DNA from: Enterobacter hormaechei ATCC 49162
GTDB taxonomy: Bacteria > Pseudomonadota > Gammaproteobacteria > Enterobacterales > Enterobacteriaceae
Direction of reading: 5' to 3'
NCBI RefSeq assembly: GCF_001875655.1
Contig: NZ_MKEQ01000001.1
Span: 1,612,001 to 1,676,000 of the forward strand
Length of the DNA: 64,000 bases
Position numbers and translations under genes: made by a program. Shown here in pieces: positions 34,257 through 43,597 of the stretch. The notes under the pieces were generated by a model. The model had not been told where the DNA came from and searched no databases. It was given only the letters and a program-made list of their open reading frames with translations. Position 1 is the stretch's first letter, and each line of letters begins with the position of its first letter.

Positions 34257-35728
34257 GCATTGAAAACAAAAACAACCAATATTTTGCATTATTTTTAATG
34301 CTCTTGGTTATTTTTCTACCTTTTATTACGTCAAATATATACTACATTGATGACATTGGTAGATCTTCCGAAGGATATACCCGATGGGGAATAGACGGCA
34401 GGCCTTTTGCCGATGCCGTTATGATTGCATTAAACTTTGGAAAGCATATCGCTGATATGCACCCACTGCCACATATCTTAGCGCTCGGGTTTATTTTATT
34501 TACATTTTATAACTTCAGAAATGAATATGTTGGTAAAGACATTTATGCATCACTTGTAATGGTGAGCTTTTTTTCATCGCCTTTTATATTCGAGGTTTTA
34601 ACTTATAGATTTGACGTGCTAACAATAATGATTGGCATATCGCTTTGCTTTAATGCTTTTTACGTGAGATGTAAATCTCATTTGTTATCATATGTTACAC
34701 AAACGCTTATCTTAGTTGCAGCGTTATCATCGTATCAAATAGTAATTAATGTGTTCTTGATTCTAGTCGTGATGGAGTTCGCGAGCTCTGTTGCAAAAAA
34801 TATAAACAATAAAGATATAATTATAAGAGGGGTGACTAGATTATCGCAGGCATCCTTATCTCTTCTTGTTTACATGAAAATAGTATTACCTGCATCTTTC
34901 GATGGGGAGCATGGAGATAATCACCCAAGTATATCAAGCAACCTTTTTAATTCTTTAATTGAAAACTCGAACAGTTATTACAAATATTTTTGTGAGTCAC
35001 TTTTCGGGGGCGCAACTACTTATATACTAGCAATAGTGGTCGCAATTGGGTTTGTTAGTTCATTAATAATATCGTCCGCTTACTATAAACAAAATGGGTC
35101 AAGGGGTTTAATTTGCTCACTGCTTTTAGTAATTACTCCTTTTTTAGCCCTTCCATTGACAATGGTAAGCTTGCTTGCTCTTGATTCATCAATCTCTCAC
35201 TTCCCAAGAGTATATATTGGTATTTCAGCTTACATAATGTATATATGTTTTCTTTTTTATAAAGCATGCAGTATTTCTAAGCTAGAAACATTAAAGGCCA
35301 TGATTCTCATCCCAATTATCTATGGAACTGGATATGGTTATTCATATGTCAATGCATTATCCGATCAAGATAAACTTAACAGGCAAACTATCTACTCGAT
35401 TAAAGAAAGCACGAAGGATATTGATTACAATACTGTATATCCAATATTTGTTGGTAATGCGCCAGAGTCCCCAGTGCTCAGCAACGCAAAAAGGAACTAC
35501 CCATTAATTTCCAGTATGGTAGTAAATTACTTCAGCACATGGTATTGGCCGCATCGCTACTGGTCATTTAATGGATATCATCAACTGTATCTTAGAAAGA
35601 AAACCGGATTGATTGATTATAATAAAAAAATGATGTGTTCTTTTGAAGTATACAAAAAAACCCAGGATTTCACTATAAGGAAGAACGGCGACATAATTAT
35701 AATCGACTTTAATAGGTCGAAATGTTAA
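34253..35728 (+). CDS. gtrC: serotype-specific O-antigen glucosyltransferase (GtrC type)
   Basis: 491 residues with about ten membrane helices and a C-terminal periplasmic part, the architecture of Gtr serotype-specific transferases that add glucose to O-antigen in the periplasm. Sequence is not conserved between serotypes, as expected. Base composition is much more AT-rich than gtrAB, a common sign that this gene is exchanged separately. N-terminal segment [25 protein letters not shown] has acidic residues typical of the first loop. Overlaps gtrB by 4 bases. Confidence 0.82.
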   Translation: MSIENKNNQYFALFLMLLVIFLPFITSNIYYIDDIGRSSEGYTRWGIDGRPFADAVMIALNFGKHIADMHPLPHILALGFILFTFYNFRNEYVGKDIYASLVMVSFFSSPFIFEVLTYRFDVLTIMIGISLCFNAFYVRCKSHLLSYVTQTLILVAALSSYQIVINVFLILVVMEFASSVAKNINNKDIIIRGVTRLSQASLSLLVYMKIVLPASFDGEHGDNHPSISSNLFNSLIENSNSYYKYFCESLFGGATTYILAIVVAIGFVSSLIISSAYYKQNGSRGLICSLLLVITPFLALPLTMVSLLALDSSISHFPRVYIGISAYIMYICFLFYKACSISKLETLKAMILIPIIYGTGYGYSYVNALSDQDKLNRQTIYSIKESTKDIDYNTVYPIFVGNAPESPVLSNAKRNYPLISSMVVNYFSTWYWPHRYWSFNGYHQLYLRKKTGLIDYNKKMMCSFEVYKKTQDFTIRKNGDIIIIDFNRSKC

Positions 35729-35735
35729 ATAAATA

Positions 35736-35756
35736 AAGGGCGCTAAACGCGCCCTT
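35736..35756. terminator. bidirectional terminator between gtr operon and tail fibre gene
   Basis: Arms AAGGGCGC and GCGCCCTT with loop TAAAC, between convergent operons that stop at 35728 and 35761. Confidence 0.8.
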
Positions 35757-35760
35757 CCAT

Positions 35761-37899
35761 TCACACATTTCCTACATTGAACTTCTTGTTTGTTAGTCCT
35801 AGAGTGGTGTTATTAGACCCTCCTGAATATTCATTGTAAACCATTGCAATATCGCACGTTATGAATGCATCAAGCGACTCCCACCCTGCAAATGTAATTA
35901 TAATCCTGCCGTCTGTTTCACACCTAATAGACGGATTTAATGCCGTTCCTGTTGTGTACAAAGTATTTGTATTGCCCGTTAATGTTACATTTCCTGCTGT
36001 AGTACCTTGTACCAATTGTCCAACTACACTGCCACCCCATGTACTTGTGCTTCCTGATGAAGGCGATGTCGCTTTAATATTAACAGAAAGGAAACAGATT
36101 GTTCTATATACACTCATCGATCCAATCTGGAAGCTTGATGCATCACCTGATGCTTTTCTTATCGTACATGTGGTTTTAAGCGATTGATATGCATTTTTAA
36201 CAGCATTTTTAGTTGTGAAATCATAAAGATTGCAGTTATTAAACATGACCTTATCGCCATAGTTTTGAGCATACAATGCCATTTCTGGTGCAGAGACATT
36301 ATCCAAAACTATTTGCCCACTAGAGGTCGCCGCCCCTGCTAATTGGTTAGTGTTTAAATATACACTACCACCATTCAACTTTCTTACTACAAGATCTTTT
36401 AGGTAAAACCCATTTACGCTATCACCAGATTTCCAGTTATCTCCACTATTGAAATTATATACCCAAGCGTTATTGCCGGAATCCCCACCTCCTAACTCAA
36501 TCCTACCTTTTATATATATGTTGGAATAAACATATCCTCTTGCTGTCACATCTCCTATAGTTTCATCAATCATTTTAGTAGTACCTATCACACTCCCCCA
36601 ATTCCCACCAACAACATCGTAATCTATTGTGATATTTCGCATCACTCCTGAGATAAGTGGCTCTGTTATTGAGCTGTCCCATCCCCAATCCAACCATATT
36701 GGTGCTACACGATAAGGAAGTGTGTATCGTCCTGTGCTCCGATATTTATACTTAACATATAAATTACTAACCTGATTGTCCATATTTCCGTTAAAGAAAT
36801 ACATCTTTATGGGGGTACCCTGCTGGGTGTCAACGGCATCAACGGTTATCTGTCCGCCTGCGCATTTATTCTGCAAAAAGAAATCTCGTCTACATCCATT
36901 ATTAGTTGTATAGATATCAACTGTTCCAATGTCAGTAATTGAGTGTGGATATCTGGTGTCGTTGTTTACGCTTCTTGCATAAAGATTTTTTACCGAATGC
37001 GCTTCATATCCTTGGTAACACTTATTAGTCTTACCAATAAATGTGAAGTTATCGCATCCATTCAGGCGCAGTGGGGTCAGTCCGCGCTTATCATCACCCA
37101 CATACTCAAGGGTGGAAGATGCATCCACTTCAAACACCAGATTGGTGATATTCGTCAGGTCGAACACGCGCGTCAGGTCAAATGCACCGGAGTAAAGCAG
37201 GGTGTCCCTGATAACCAGTCCGCGGATTTCAAGCCAGTCCATATTGCTCAGGGTTACGATCGTACCTAAACCACCGCTACCTGGGCCAAAGTTCACAACC
37301 TGGTCAAAAATAATTTCAACGTTTTTTAGGTTGTTAGATGTGATGTAAGACTGCAAAGATTGCAGCGTACCGAATCGGGAGAAGTAAAGGACGCGTTTAT
37401 TTACAACAGAATCAAGAGCATCTTTTACTGTAGATGAGCCGTAGCCGACCAGACTTGCCTTTTCACCGCTGGAAAGATCAGTTCTTAGTGATGCATCGCT
37501 AACAGCAGACCACGCGCCCACTCCAATTCCACCTGTGGTATCTGGATTTGATGCTGCGGGAACATCCTTCGGTAACTCCCCACTCCAGTAATACCAGCTC
37601 TTACTCTCCTCATCCCATATAAAATCTGTGCGTGATGCGAGTGATGCTCCATCCAGGAATGTATTGGAACCGTCGACAAAACCAGTCAACTTATCATTGA
37701 CTTCATCTACTGAAGGAACATCCAGATTCGCACGCGCCTGACCAATATCTGCAAGGTCAGAAAGGTTGTTTTTAGAACGAAGAAAATGCGTTACAAGAAG
37801 CTTTTGGTCTGTACTGTTCTGGTTTATCAGCAACTGTGCGGTATCAATGGTATCTGTTGCTGCGGGTAAGTCGGTTAATTTTACTTTCTGTTCGGCCAT
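35761..37899 (-). CDS. phage tailspike / tail fibre protein
   Basis: 712 residues. Residues 1-60 are an attachment module similar to that of the next gene upstream. Residues about 92-140 (FIWDEESKSWYYWSGELPKDVPAASNPDTTGG) are the head-binding segment common at the start of podovirus and myovirus tailspikes. The rest is rich in Gly, Asn, Thr, Val and Ile with turn-forming repeats, as in a right-handed beta-helix that binds or cuts surface polysaccharide. The receptor is unknown. The gene abuts the upstream gene (TAA directly followed by ATG). Lower GC than the baseplate genes suggests exchange. Confidence 0.85.
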   Translation of the reverse strand: MAEQKVKLTDLPAATDTIDTAQLLINQNSTDQKLLVTHFLRSKNNLSDLADIGQARANLDVPSVDEVNDKLTGFVDGSNTFLDGASLASRTDFIWDEESKSWYYWSGELPKDVPAASNPDTTGGIGVGAWSAVSDASLRTDLSSGEKASLVGYGSSTVKDALDSVVNKRVLYFSRFGTLQSLQSYITSNNLKNVEIIFDQVVNFGPGSGGLGTIVTLSNMDWLEIRGLVIRDTLLYSGAFDLTRVFDLTNITNLVFEVDASSTLEYVGDDKRGLTPLRLNGCDNFTFIGKTNKCYQGYEAHSVKNLYARSVNNDTRYPHSITDIGTVDIYTTNNGCRRDFFLQNKCAGGQITVDAVDTQQGTPIKMYFFNGNMDNQVSNLYVKYKYRSTGRYTLPYRVAPIWLDWGWDSSITEPLISGVMRNITIDYDVVGGNWGSVIGTTKMIDETIGDVTARGYVYSNIYIKGRIELGGGDSGNNAWVYNFNSGDNWKSGDSVNGFYLKDLVVRKLNGGSVYLNTNQLAGAATSSGQIVLDNVSAPEMALYAQNYGDKVMFNNCNLYDFTTKNAVKNAYQSLKTTCTIRKASGDASSFQIGSMSVYRTICFLSVNIKATSPSSGSTSTWGGSVVGQLVQGTTAGNVTLTGNTNTLYTTGTALNPSIRCETDGRIIITFAGWESLDAFITCDIAMVYNEYSGGSNNTTLGLTNKKFNVGNV

Positions 37900-38541
37900 T
37901 TATGCAGTCCTGTACCATCCGGCAAGTTTGACGTATTGGTTCGTTACTGAGAATGGAGCACCATCTCCAGCACTTCCTGTGTCACCCTTTACAGGGTGGT
38001 CGTGAGCGCCAATTGCTACCGTGTGGGCGTGTTGATAACTGGATGTGCTTGTTGATTGAGATGAGCTGATATCGTCGCTGCTTCCATCCTGTGAGCCTCC
38101 AGTCCATTTGCCGATGCTTCGCAGTGGAACCGTATGGGAGTGGTTATCCTGACTTGTGTTTTTGGTTCCATAGTCAAACTGACCTGTTCTTAAATCTACC
38201 GGGTGTACATGCGGTGAAAGATTCGCCCCTGTCAGAGTTACAGAATCACTCCCACCCTGCTGGAGAACGTCACTACCGGTGCTGTTAGCAAGACGAATAG
38301 TCCTTCCAGCGCCTGGAATTCGTGCCCACGTAGAACCCTGCCAGGTTGCATTTGGGTTGACGTCATTTGCGAACCACTCTACTTTTCCAACCGGATAGCG
38401 CATGTTGAATAAGGCAGTGGCAAGGGCATCAAGAGTGATTGAACGGTCGTTACCGTTCTGATTGATATGCATCAGGTCTGTTGATTCTGCATCTGAGGCG
38501 GATGGTAAATCTGTAAGGTACTTAAGAAGAATGTCGGCCAT
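37900..38541 (-). CDS. phage tail collar / fibre protein
   Basis: 213 residues. The N-terminal 45 residues (YLTDLPSASDAESTDLMHINQNGNDRSITLDAL) are a shorter relative of the tailspike N-terminus. The middle has the tail-collar pattern PVGKVEWFANDVNPNATWQGSTWARIPGAGRTI, followed by His-rich repeats (HVHPVD, NHSHTVP, QHAHTVAIGAHDHPV) that in phage fibres bind metal along the trimer axis. Likely a short fibre tip or adaptor. Confidence 0.8.
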   Translation of the reverse strand: MADILLKYLTDLPSASDAESTDLMHINQNGNDRSITLDALATALFNMRYPVGKVEWFANDVNPNATWQGSTWARIPGAGRTIRLANSTGSDVLQQGGSDSVTLTGANLSPHVHPVDLRTGQFDYGTKNTSQDNHSHTVPLRSIGKWTGGSQDGSSDDISSSQSTSTSSYQHAHTVAIGAHDHPVKGDTGSAGDGAPFSVTNQYVKLAGWYRTA

Positions 38542-38777
38542 TAAGCCCCCTCAAGCGCTGTAACGCGAGCCTTCAAGTCAGCTACCTGCGCGTATAAGTC
38601 GTTTAGTAGTGTATTGAGGTGATTTGCTGCGAGCTTGCTGCCTGCCGAGATTGAACCATCTGGCATCCGCACTGGAGGCACGAACCCGCTGGAAAGGATT
38701 TCATCTGGTACGGGCTCTTTATTTTTCTGCCCGTCCGCATAAGTGACGTCAGTATCTGCAAATGATGTGATAGCCAT
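38541..38777 (-). CDS. small phage tail protein with C-terminal coiled coil
   Basis: 78 residues. The last 30 (LAANHLNTLLNDLYAQVADLKARVTALEG) form a heptad pattern, suggesting a trimeric coiled coil. N-terminal half is extended and Pro-rich. Placed between baseplate and fibre genes, overlapping the next start by one base, so probably a fibre-attachment or trimerisation factor; no named family recognised. Confidence 0.65.
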   Translation of the reverse strand: MAITSFADTDVTYADGQKNKEPVPDEILSSGFVPPVRMPDGSISAGSKLAANHLNTLLNDLYAQVADLKARVTALEGA

Positions 38778-38785
38778 TTAATTTC

Positions 38786-39541
38786 TCACTTAGGCATAGC
38801 GCCGCAAAGCATCGTCCCGGTGACGCCATAGTCACGGGAGAAGATAAGAAGGTAATCGTCGTCAGCGACGCCGAGATATGAGTCGTTTACTTCAAGTACA
38901 CCTGACACGGACCCAGCCGCATCAAGATATGAGCCAGCAATGAATACAGACCCACGGTTAAGTCCAAGTGCCGTGTCGGTGTCTACCTGCATTGCTGTGT
39001 TATCGCCGACCTGTAACGCTTGCCCTGAATTGGTGTCTATTCCCGCCAGGGAGAAACCGTTGAGCCCATAATCATGTGTTGAATATGCTCTGACACCCGC
39101 CACAGATGCGCGGTCGACGATGGCGTTGATGTTTGTTGGGACATAAGGTCCGGTTGCGTGAACGCTGAATGCGGCAGGATAGAGCTCAACCAGTTCGACA
39201 TCAGTACTTGAAGTAGTGGTTGCCGTTACGACCATGACGTTATCTGGTGTTCCGCTGAACGCAGTCGCCAGTTTCGCCTGCATGATTGCCCGGCGATAAT
39301 CATCGTCAGACATTCCATCACGACCGACATCAACGTACTGTCCGAATCTGTCCAGCTCTATGCCGTGGGCGTTGTATATGCTTTGCGTCAGGTAGATGTA
39401 TTTGGCGCGCGCTTCAATTTCAGGATGAAGTACGCCAACAGCAGCAAAGAGATCTGGAACCTGTCCGCCTTTTTTAAGCCAGTCAGTAGGCCTTTGTCGT
39501 ATCAGCGCAAGAAAATCGATATCAATCCAATCATCAGACAC
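38786..39541 (-). CDS. phage baseplate protein (DUF2612-like)
   Basis: 251 residues from GTG 39541, chosen because GGAGGT lies 5 bases before it and because the longer frame overlaps the upstream gene heavily. Begins VSDDWIDIDFLALIRQRPTDW and contains ARAKYIYLTQSIYNAHGIELDRFGQYVDVGRDGMSDDDYRRAIMQAKLA, the DUF2612 pattern seen next to baseplate J proteins in myoviruses. Overlaps the baseplate J gene by 8 bases. Confidence 0.8.
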   Translation of the reverse strand: MSDDWIDIDFLALIRQRPTDWLKKGGQVPDLFAAVGVLHPEIEARAKYIYLTQSIYNAHGIELDRFGQYVDVGRDGMSDDDYRRAIMQAKLATAFSGTPDNVMVVTATTTSSTDVELVELYPAAFSVHATGPYVPTNINAIVDRASVAGVRAYSTHDYGLNGFSLAGIDTNSGQALQVGDNTAMQVDTDTALGLNRGSVFIAGSYLDAAGSVSGVLEVNDSYLGVADDDYLLIFSRDYGVTGTMLCGAMPK

Positions 39542-40952
39542 CTGTGACCTCCACATTGGCAGCGGAGAACGAAGCAAATGAGTTTTCAGCAACGGAAATG
39601 TTACTTTCTGCAAACGTAGTTCCGTCAGTGCTGACGGTGATGGTCATCTTCCCGATGCCAGTTGTATTGGCATAGATGTAGCCGTAAATGCGCTGGGTAA
39701 TAACGTCATCTCCAAGACCAAGCGTCGCACCGTAAGCAACAACACCTTGCTTGATAGCGTCCACAACAGTCGCAGGCAATGGCTCCTCAGTATCCAGAAG
39801 GACAACGTCAACTTTGACGTAAATATCCACTTCTGTAGGTCGTGAAAAGTTAACCAGATGGGGTCTTTCGTACCGGTCATATACAGTGATCGCAATTGAA
39901 CCGTATGTCGCTATACCTGCACCTTTGTACTTCCAGATTGCGTCAGCAATATCCTGTTCAAGACCGCCAGAAACGATAGTGTGGATGGCTTTTGGAGGAA
40001 TGCTGTCCACTGTCGTCATGGTGTCGTTTTCAATGACTTTGGCTAAGGTTACGCCGCTGACTTCCGTAATCAGGCGAGTCTCAATTGCTGGGATGGTTGC
40101 CGCACCGCCAGATGATGCCCTGCTCTGGTATAAACGTTGGCGGTAATCTGTGTCTGATTCGCGATCTGAACCTGTTGCCCCCTGAACGAGGTTATTAACT
40201 CCAGTCCATCCGGTGATCGCACTTACAGGATTGTTTAATCCACCAACAGGAACGACAATCGGACCTGCTTCAGTTGCCTCAAAGATTGCCGGTGAACCAA
40301 TTAACTGCCACGCCAGCCCAGCGCTAAGCGACACTGCGTAACCTTCAATGAGGTTTTCAGAGGTGAGTCTGATTACTGAGCCGTTTGCTGTGGCTGAATA
40401 CTGGCTTGTTGAGTCCACTACTGCGGCAAGGCCTGTAGCAATGGTGTTTACCGTGTCTCCTGCAACTTTCGTGTAGGTATGATCAACGCCAGCAATCCGT
40501 ACCGTGTAACTGGTTTGTGTGTTGTTAGATACCCTCACCTCTCCATCCAGAAGCGTCGAGCGTGAGATGGTATAATCTTCCGTCATTCTGAACTGGTAAT
40601 TACCGAAAGAAGCTAAAGAACCAGAAGGAACAAGTCGTGATTCAGATCCATAAATAACGGCGTTCACTTTTGTCGTGGTTTTGCCATGCCGGGTAATCCC
40701 ACCCATCCAGTCGCCGAGAGCATCAAGGGCGAATCCCTCAGCAGAAGCAAGAAACCGGCTGGCCCACAACTCCTCTTCAGTTTCGAAGTGAATTGCGTTT
40801 TGCTCAGCTTCAATTCCGATCCACTGTCCGGTGGTCGAATCAGCCTCTCTGTTAATCGGTCCGACGACCGTTTCAATTGCATCACCGATTTCCTGAACCA
40901 TCTCCGGTAATGTCGGCTTGTCAAAGCCTGTCGCAGTAATGTAATCAGCCAT
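39534..40952 (-). CDS. baseplate J-like protein
   Basis: 472 residues from ATG 40952, preceded by AAGGTG; a GTG six bases upstream is possible. It has the family opening PTLPEMVQEIGDAIETVVGPINREADSTTGQWIGIEAEQ, the conserved central GGLNNPVSAITGWTGVNNLVQGATGSDRESDTDYRQRLYQSRA, and an Ig-like insert at about 130-220. Wedge component of a contractile-tail baseplate. Part of a tightly overlapped tail operon. Confidence 0.9.
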   Translation of the reverse strand: MADYITATGFDKPTLPEMVQEIGDAIETVVGPINREADSTTGQWIGIEAEQNAIHFETEEELWASRFLASAEGFALDALGDWMGGITRHGKTTTKVNAVIYGSESRLVPSGSLASFGNYQFRMTEDYTISRSTLLDGEVRVSNNTQTSYTVRIAGVDHTYTKVAGDTVNTIATGLAAVVDSTSQYSATANGSVIRLTSENLIEGYAVSLSAGLAWQLIGSPAIFEATEAGPIVVPVGGLNNPVSAITGWTGVNNLVQGATGSDRESDTDYRQRLYQSRASSGGAATIPAIETRLITEVSGVTLAKVIENDTMTTVDSIPPKAIHTIVSGGLEQDIADAIWKYKGAGIATYGSIAITVYDRYERPHLVNFSRPTEVDIYVKVDVVLLDTEEPLPATVVDAIKQGVVAYGATLGLGDDVITQRIYGYIYANTTGIGKMTITVSTDGTTFAESNISVAENSFASFSAANVEVTGV

Positions 40953-40972
40953 ATGCACCTTATTTCAGGCAT

Positions 40973-40998
40973 AAAAAAGCCCCGCACATTGGCGAGGC
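40973..40998 (-). terminator. terminator within the tail operon
   Basis: Minus-strand stem GCCTCGC / GCGGGGC (one wobble) followed by TTTTTT, between the gp25-like gene and baseplate J. A nearly identical hairpin is at 58333-58356. Q-modified polymerase would be expected to read through. Confidence 0.6.
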
Positions 40999-41016
40999 AT
41001 ATTGAAGGGGTATTTA

Positions 41017-41358
41017 TCAGGGGTACTGCACCAACCCGTACTCAGTGTTGGCTGTAAACTCTACGCTCAGCTTTCTCTCGGCACGGTCAAAGTTGTAGGT
41101 AAATTCAACGATTCCGGTGACTCCTTCTACAGCGAGGATTTCTGTACGGATGGCTGATAGCGCTCCGTTAAGCGTTACCTGCTTACCGAGAACATCCTGT
41201 AGGTAAGGCGTTCCGAATTGACTATCCAGGAACCACTCTCCGCGCCACAGATTAAGCCTGAACTCCACCTGTTGCCTGACGCGCTCAGCTCCATCTACGT
41301 ACTGAAGCAGGCCGTTAGTGAACACGACTTTATTATCGGTAATTCTGAAATCTATCAT
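41017..41358 (-). CDS. phage baseplate wedge protein, gp25/DUF2634-like
   Basis: 113 residues from ATG 41358 (AAGG upstream). The pattern VDGAERVRQQVEFRLNLWRGEWFLDSQFGTPYLQDVLGK is that of gp25-like or DUF2634 baseplate proteins, which link the hub and wedges in contractile tails. The C-terminal half (IVEFTYNFDRAERKLSVEFTANTEYG) is beta-rich. Its position directly before baseplate J supports this. Confidence 0.78.
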   Translation of the reverse strand: MIDFRITDNKVVFTNGLLQYVDGAERVRQQVEFRLNLWRGEWFLDSQFGTPYLQDVLGKQVTLNGALSAIRTEILAVEGVTGIVEFTYNFDRAERKLSVEFTANTEYGLVQYP

Positions 41359-41370
41359 CTTGGACCTTTT

Positions 41371-41397
41371 AATAAAAAAGCCCATGTTTATGGGCTT
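41371..41397 (-). terminator. terminator between small membrane gene and gp25-like gene
   Basis: Minus-strand arms AAGCCCAT / ATGGGCTT with a 4-base loop followed by TTTTTATT. Confidence 0.7.
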
Positions 41398-41425
41398 ATT
41401 CCTGGCTCAATTTCGAGATTATTTC

Positions 41426-41662
41426 TCAATCATCAAGGAGTCCAGACTTTGGTGCAGGCTGGTTTTTCCCTTTGTATATCCTTGATAATTCAGTTATCTC
41501 CTCATCCATTGAGCCTACACGGGAGCTGACCTTTTCCAGAAGGGAGATAATCTGCTTCTGATTGTCAATGTGCTCCTGGATTTTCCAATACCAAAGGTTG
41601 AATTTCCTGAATACGATGAAAAGAACTATAAGAACTACCAGAATAATCAGCGCGTTTTCCAT
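41426..41662 (-). CDS. small phage membrane protein
   Basis: 78 residues: an N-terminal membrane helix (ALIILVVLIVLFIVF), then a heptad-like helix (KIQEHIDNQKQIISLLEKVSSRVGSMDEEITELSRIYKG) and a charged tail. Not a structural family I recognise. Placed between the spike and gp25-like genes with terminator hairpins around it, so it may be a moron inserted in the tail operon. Confidence 0.6.
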   Translation of the reverse strand: MENALIILVVLIVLFIVFRKFNLWYWKIQEHIDNQKQIISLLEKVSSRVGSMDEEITELSRIYKGKNQPAPKSGLLDD

Positions 41663-41671
41663 GTTGCCCCG

Positions 41672-42346
41672 TTAGTTAATAGGCTCTCCAGTGGTTCCAC
41701 CACTATCGCCAGGATGTTTGTGAGTGCCTATTTTAATACCATTTATAACTACGTCACCAATTACCTGCATCGTCCCTGTAATGGTAGCTACCGATGTTTC
41801 ACCGCCCGAGCCAGTCATGCCGCCCTGGTAAGTGAACAATTGCTCAACAGTCATGCTTCCTTTAACGGTATGCAGCGGGGTTGTTTCTTCCACCCCACCT
41901 GGAGCTTTAATAGTCATTTTCCCGTTGGCGTCGATAGCAATGAAGGCGTCGCCAAAATACATTCTCACGTCATCGTTGCCAGGAACAGCATCGCTGTAAC
42001 CCGCACCTGGAATAACGTATGAGTCGATGATGTCAAATCGCCTTGTGTCGTCGCTTCCATCGGTTGCCTGCTGGCAGACCACCAAAAGGCATTTATCTCC
42101 TGCCTGAACTGGTCCTTTTAATCCGGCCTGACCGTTTGCAAACTGCGGCCACACCATACGCAAATCGCTCAGTACCGGATAGGCATTGGTATCTCCATCT
42201 GCGTATATTTTCTCGCCATCAGGCTTTACCGTTACCTTGCCTCCGGAGTAACTCACCACGGTACATGGAAGTGCAGTGTTTACCGTGTCCATTTCGGAGC
42301 TTACAAGCCGCCTAAGCGCTTCTACTACATCACTGTTATCAGCCAT
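41672..42346 (-). CDS. baseplate central spike protein (Gp138 N-terminal domain type)
   Basis: 224 residues from ATG 42346, which overlaps the upstream stop by one base; GAGG lies 9 bases before. N-terminal OB-fold region (TALPCTVVSYSGGKVTVKPDG, YPVLSDLRMVWPQFANGQAGLKGPVQAGDKCLLVVC) is typical of Gp138/gpV spikes. The C-terminus has HKHPGDSGGTTGEP, a metal-binding tip motif. It pierces the outer membrane at the tail tip. Confidence 0.85.
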   Translation of the reverse strand: MADNSDVVEALRRLVSSEMDTVNTALPCTVVSYSGGKVTVKPDGEKIYADGDTNAYPVLSDLRMVWPQFANGQAGLKGPVQAGDKCLLVVCQQATDGSDDTRRFDIIDSYVIPGAGYSDAVPGNDDVRMYFGDAFIAIDANGKMTIKAPGGVEETTPLHTVKGSMTVEQLFTYQGGMTGSGGETSVATITGTMQVIGDVVINGIKIGTHKHPGDSGGTTGEPIN

Positions 42347-43281
42347 CAGATAAACCTCAATAGCGCTTCCACGCTCCATTCCTGCCCGTGCGTATCTCCG
42401 GTGTAATGTGCTTCTTCAACTCTGAAGAACTCCCCATCAATTCCGCGAGATTTAAGCTGCACATAAGCGCCAGGATAAATGGCAGGGTTGAGCAGTGATT
42501 TCACCCGGTAGCCCTGCACCTCAAGAGTTACCCTGTCTTTTAGCTTCGCCGTTGGGTCTTCTACATCCACCACCGTCCTGACGATACCTTTCTGACCGTA
42601 TTTTATGCCCTGCTTGGCTGCCGTCTTCTCGGTCATGGTTTTTGCTTCACGACGGGGATATCCGATCATGCCAGTGTCTTTCGACAGCACGACAGCAGTA
42701 TCTGCATAGACGCCACCCTTTTTGATAATCTGTATTTCGCTATCCTGAGCGCTCCACTCCAGCCCGAGATAATTACAGACCCTGTCCATGGCATCACGAA
42801 CCCTGCCGTTATAGGCATATCCGCCGACGTACTGCTTATCCTGAACCTTGCTAATGCTCTTCTTTATTGGCAGCCCGAAGTTCTTCGCCACTCCATCCAG
42901 AACAGTCATTGCTGACGTATTTGGAGGGAAGGAAACGCTTATCTTGGCGTCGCGTAAAGGTATGACGCTATCCCTTAACTCCATCTCCGTTATGATGTCA
43001 GGACCGTCCTGATACGTCAGGCTACGGCATGTGGTGCCTGTGAAGATAGTGATAGCCCCGATGTCATTGACGTATCCTGCCTTGATGATGACCACGTTAT
43101 TTACGGTCTCCATCAAAGTGATTGTTGTGGGCGCGGCGTTGTAGATTTTGAGTGATGCTTCGTTGGCGGTTTTGCTGGCTGTTTTGGTAATATCGAACTC
43201 AAATCGCAGGTCTTTAATACTTACTGCCTCACCCTGAGGCTGACCTACGATGATTTCACCCGTTCGCAGAAACAAACTCAT
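42346..43281 (-). CDS. phage baseplate hub protein
   Basis: 311 residues. Contains KDLRFEFDITKTASKTANEASLKIYNA, VVIIKAGYVNDIGAITIFTGTT and a LysM-like or hub segment, similar to hub proteins (gp27/gpD analogues) that sit between tape measure and spike. ATG 43281 is inside the end of the previous gene by 26 bases. Assignment rests on position and on this pattern. Confidence 0.72.
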   Translation of the reverse strand: MSLFLRTGEIIVGQPQGEAVSIKDLRFEFDITKTASKTANEASLKIYNAAPTTITLMETVNNVVIIKAGYVNDIGAITIFTGTTCRSLTYQDGPDIITEMELRDSVIPLRDAKISVSFPPNTSAMTVLDGVAKNFGLPIKKSISKVQDKQYVGGYAYNGRVRDAMDRVCNYLGLEWSAQDSEIQIIKKGGVYADTAVVLSKDTGMIGYPRREAKTMTEKTAAKQGIKYGQKGIVRTVVDVEDPTAKLKDRVTLEVQGYRVKSLLNPAIYPGAYVQLKSRGIDGEFFRVEEAHYTGDTHGQEWSVEALLRFI

Positions 43282-43597
43282 CTATTTCTTCCTTAGTGGC
43301 ATACACCAACAGGTGATCGCCTCCAATCGAATCGATATCAGGGCGAACCTTTTCACCATACGTACGGATGAAGTAGATATCGCCGGAGAAATTATCGAAA
43401 CTGAAGTTCTTTAGAAGCGGGTAATTCTGTACAAGCTTAACTCCAGTTATGATGGGCAATGACTCACGGTCATAGATACCAAGCGACCAGAAGCCAAAGC
43501 GCTCATTCCATCGCAGGCGAAGCGTAACCGGTGTATCGTCGAAAACAGCCTGCAATGTCTGGTCAGTAAATCCAGCCTGAAAATTTAGTGGGGTCAT
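43256..43597 (-). CDS. phage baseplate plug-like protein
   Basis: 113 residues, beta-rich: FQAGFTDQTLQAVFDDTPVTLRLRWNERFGFWSLGIYDRESLPIITGVKLV. This pattern is seen in small baseplate plug proteins next to Dit-like and hub genes in myoviruses. Overlaps both neighbours by a few bases, so translation is coupled. Confidence 0.7.
   Translation of the reverse strand: MTPLNFQAGFTDQTLQAVFDDTPVTLRLRWNERFGFWSLGIYDRESLPIITGVKLVQNYPLLKNFSFDNFSGDIYFIRTYGEKVRPDIDSIGGDHLLVYATKEEIDEFVSANG

Noticed and set aside
41570..42022. 150-residue plus-strand open frame in the tail region
   Set aside because: It is antisense to the central spike and small membrane genes and has no ribosome site or motif.
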